Positions 63,354 to 64,000 of a DNA stretch of 64,000 bases are shown here, piece after piece (within the stretch, counting starts at the first letter, position 1; each line of letters begins with the position of its first letter). The DNA is taken from assembly GCF_000421565.1 (NCBI RefSeq), contig NZ_ATXG01000015.1, forward strand, positions 1-64,000. The letters run 5' to 3'. The stretch is from Agromyces subbeticus DSM 16689. GTDB lineage: Bacteria; Actinomycetota; Actinomycetes; Actinomycetales; Microbacteriaceae. The notes beneath the pieces were generated by a model. It was not told the origin of the DNA and did no database searches. It saw nothing but the letters and a program-made list of their open reading frames with translations. The translations under genes and the position numbers were made by a program.

Positions 63354-64000
63354 ATGACTGAGCGATCCGAGCCGCACCCGTCGGGCGAGCACGGCCTGGT
63401 CGCCGACCCGAGCGACCCCGCGACGCTCGAGAGTGCGCGATCGTTCGGTGCAGCGGCATCCGTCTACCATCAGGCCCGGCCCGGCTACCCCGTCGACGCG
63501 ATCGCATGGCTCATCGGCGATGCCAAGCGGGTGCTCGACCTGGGGGCCGGCACCGGCAAGCTCACCGAGGCGCTCGTCGCCCTCGACCGCGAGGTGATCG
63601 CCGTCGACCCGGTGGAGGAGATGCTCGAGGAGCTCGAGGTCGCCGTGCCCGGCGTGCCGCGTATTCTCGGCACGGCAGAGGACATCCCCATCGAAGACGA
63701 CGCCGTCGATGCGGTGGTCGCCGGCCAGGCCTGGCACTGGTTCCAGCCCGAGCGCGCAATTCCCGAGATCGCGCGGGTGCTGAAGCCCGGCGGCGTGCTC
63801 GGCCTCGTGTGGAACAGCCGCGACACGAGCGTCGCCTGGTTGCACGAGGCGGGCGAGATCATGCACGAGCGGCACGATGCGAGCGCCACGTTCGAGAGTT
63901 ACGTGAAGGTCGGGCCGCCGTTCGGCGAGATCACGGAGCACTCGGTCGAGTGGGGCGCACGGATGTCGCGCGAGGCCTTCCTCGATCTCGTGCGCTCGCG
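63354..64000 (+). CDS. Class I SAM-dependent methyltransferase, N-terminal part
   Basis: Partial: open from ATG 63354 (AGAGGAAC upstream) to the window edge, 215 residues so far. SARSFGAAASVYHQARPGYP near residue 25 precedes the SAM-binding motif I VLDLGAGTGKLTEALVAL near 62, then VIAVDPVEEMLEELEVAVP, AVVAGQAWHWFQPERAIPEI and RVLKPGGVLGLVWNSRD. This resembles the small-molecule methyltransferase_11 group. The substrate is unknown and the C-terminus lies outside. Confidence 0.88.
   Translation, partial: MTERSEPHPSGEHGLVADPSDPATLESARSFGAAASVYHQARPGYPVDAIAWLIGDAKRVLDLGAGTGKLTEALVALDREVIAVDPVEEMLEELEVAVPGVPRILGTAEDIPIEDDAVDAVVAGQAWHWFQPERAIPEIARVLKPGGVLGLVWNSRDTSVAWLHEAGEIMHERHDASATFESYVKVGPPFGEITEHSVEWGARMSREAFLDLVRS

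Overview
This 64 kb window is chromosomal DNA from a high-GC actinobacterium, most likely a member of the Microbacteriaceae such as Agromyces or a relative. The reasons are the very high G+C, the gene order glmU-prs-...-rplY-pth-...-mfd-mazG-...-eno-divIC-DUF501, the typical actinobacterial families (DUF222/HNH, DUF4245, DUF4307, DUF6264, DUF501, MSMEG_1061-like flavoprotein), GTG/TTG starts, and many genes whose -10 box lies six or seven bases before the start codon (leaderless mRNAs). The genus is inference. I see no plasmid, prophage, insertion sequence or CRISPR array. Both ends are cut inside genes.

Layout. 0-9.5 kb: the start of a DUF222 (HNH-type) gene under a perfect LexA box, a MarR regulator, tRNA-Gln, then glmU and prs (cell-wall and nucleotide precursors), an acyl-CoA ligase, a gnd/DUF202 membrane cluster and rplY. 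9.5-15 kb: pth, an RNase H with an unusual tail, and mfd. 14.8-21.6 kb: an accessory stretch between mfd and eno (nhaA, a LysE exporter, mazG, an SDR-like protein, hisS) that ends in a DUF559 nuclease-like gene bracketed by hairpin repeats. 21.8-27.3 kb: eno, a FtsB/DivIC-like protein, DUF501 and a mycosin-like protease, followed by ndh. 27.3-34.4 kb: a tRNA with anticodon UAA but a short variable arm, a secreted serpin lipoprotein, a Ppx/GppA phosphatase, and a TetR-MFS-PLP enzyme-FAD oxidase operon. 34.4-43.4 kb: an ABC exporter with its TetR regulator, lemA-htpX, a YcaQ-like glycosylase, an AI-2E family permease, ilvA, greA and two small membrane proteins. 43.4-49.5 kb: hemolysin III, uppS, a class V aminotransferase, a PIN-PhoH protein, a flavoprotein, a KTSC protein and a HAD phosphatase. 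49.6-64 kb: the fumC-carbonic anhydrase-DUF4245-xseBA cluster, ispH, fba and two class II fructose-bisphosphatase paralogues, an MFS transporter, a VOC protein, rmuC, a DEDDh exonuclease and the start of a methyltransferase.

How the genes work together. Most are housekeeping. Central carbon metabolism is dense: gnd, eno, fba, glpX with its paralogue, and fumC. DNA repair is also well represented: mfd, xseA/xseB, rmuC, the YcaQ-like protein and the LexA-controlled DUF222 gene. Isoprenoid and wall precursor supply is covered by ispH, uppS and glmU.

The stretches most worth a second look are the DUF559 unit at 20.6-21.7 kb, the atypical UAA-anticodon tRNA at 27.35 kb with the serpin beside it, the LexA-controlled DUF222 gene at the left edge, and the tightly overlapping TetR-controlled operon at 29.9-34.4 kb. 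Everything is read by eye from the sequence; family assignments rest on remembered motifs and no searches were run.
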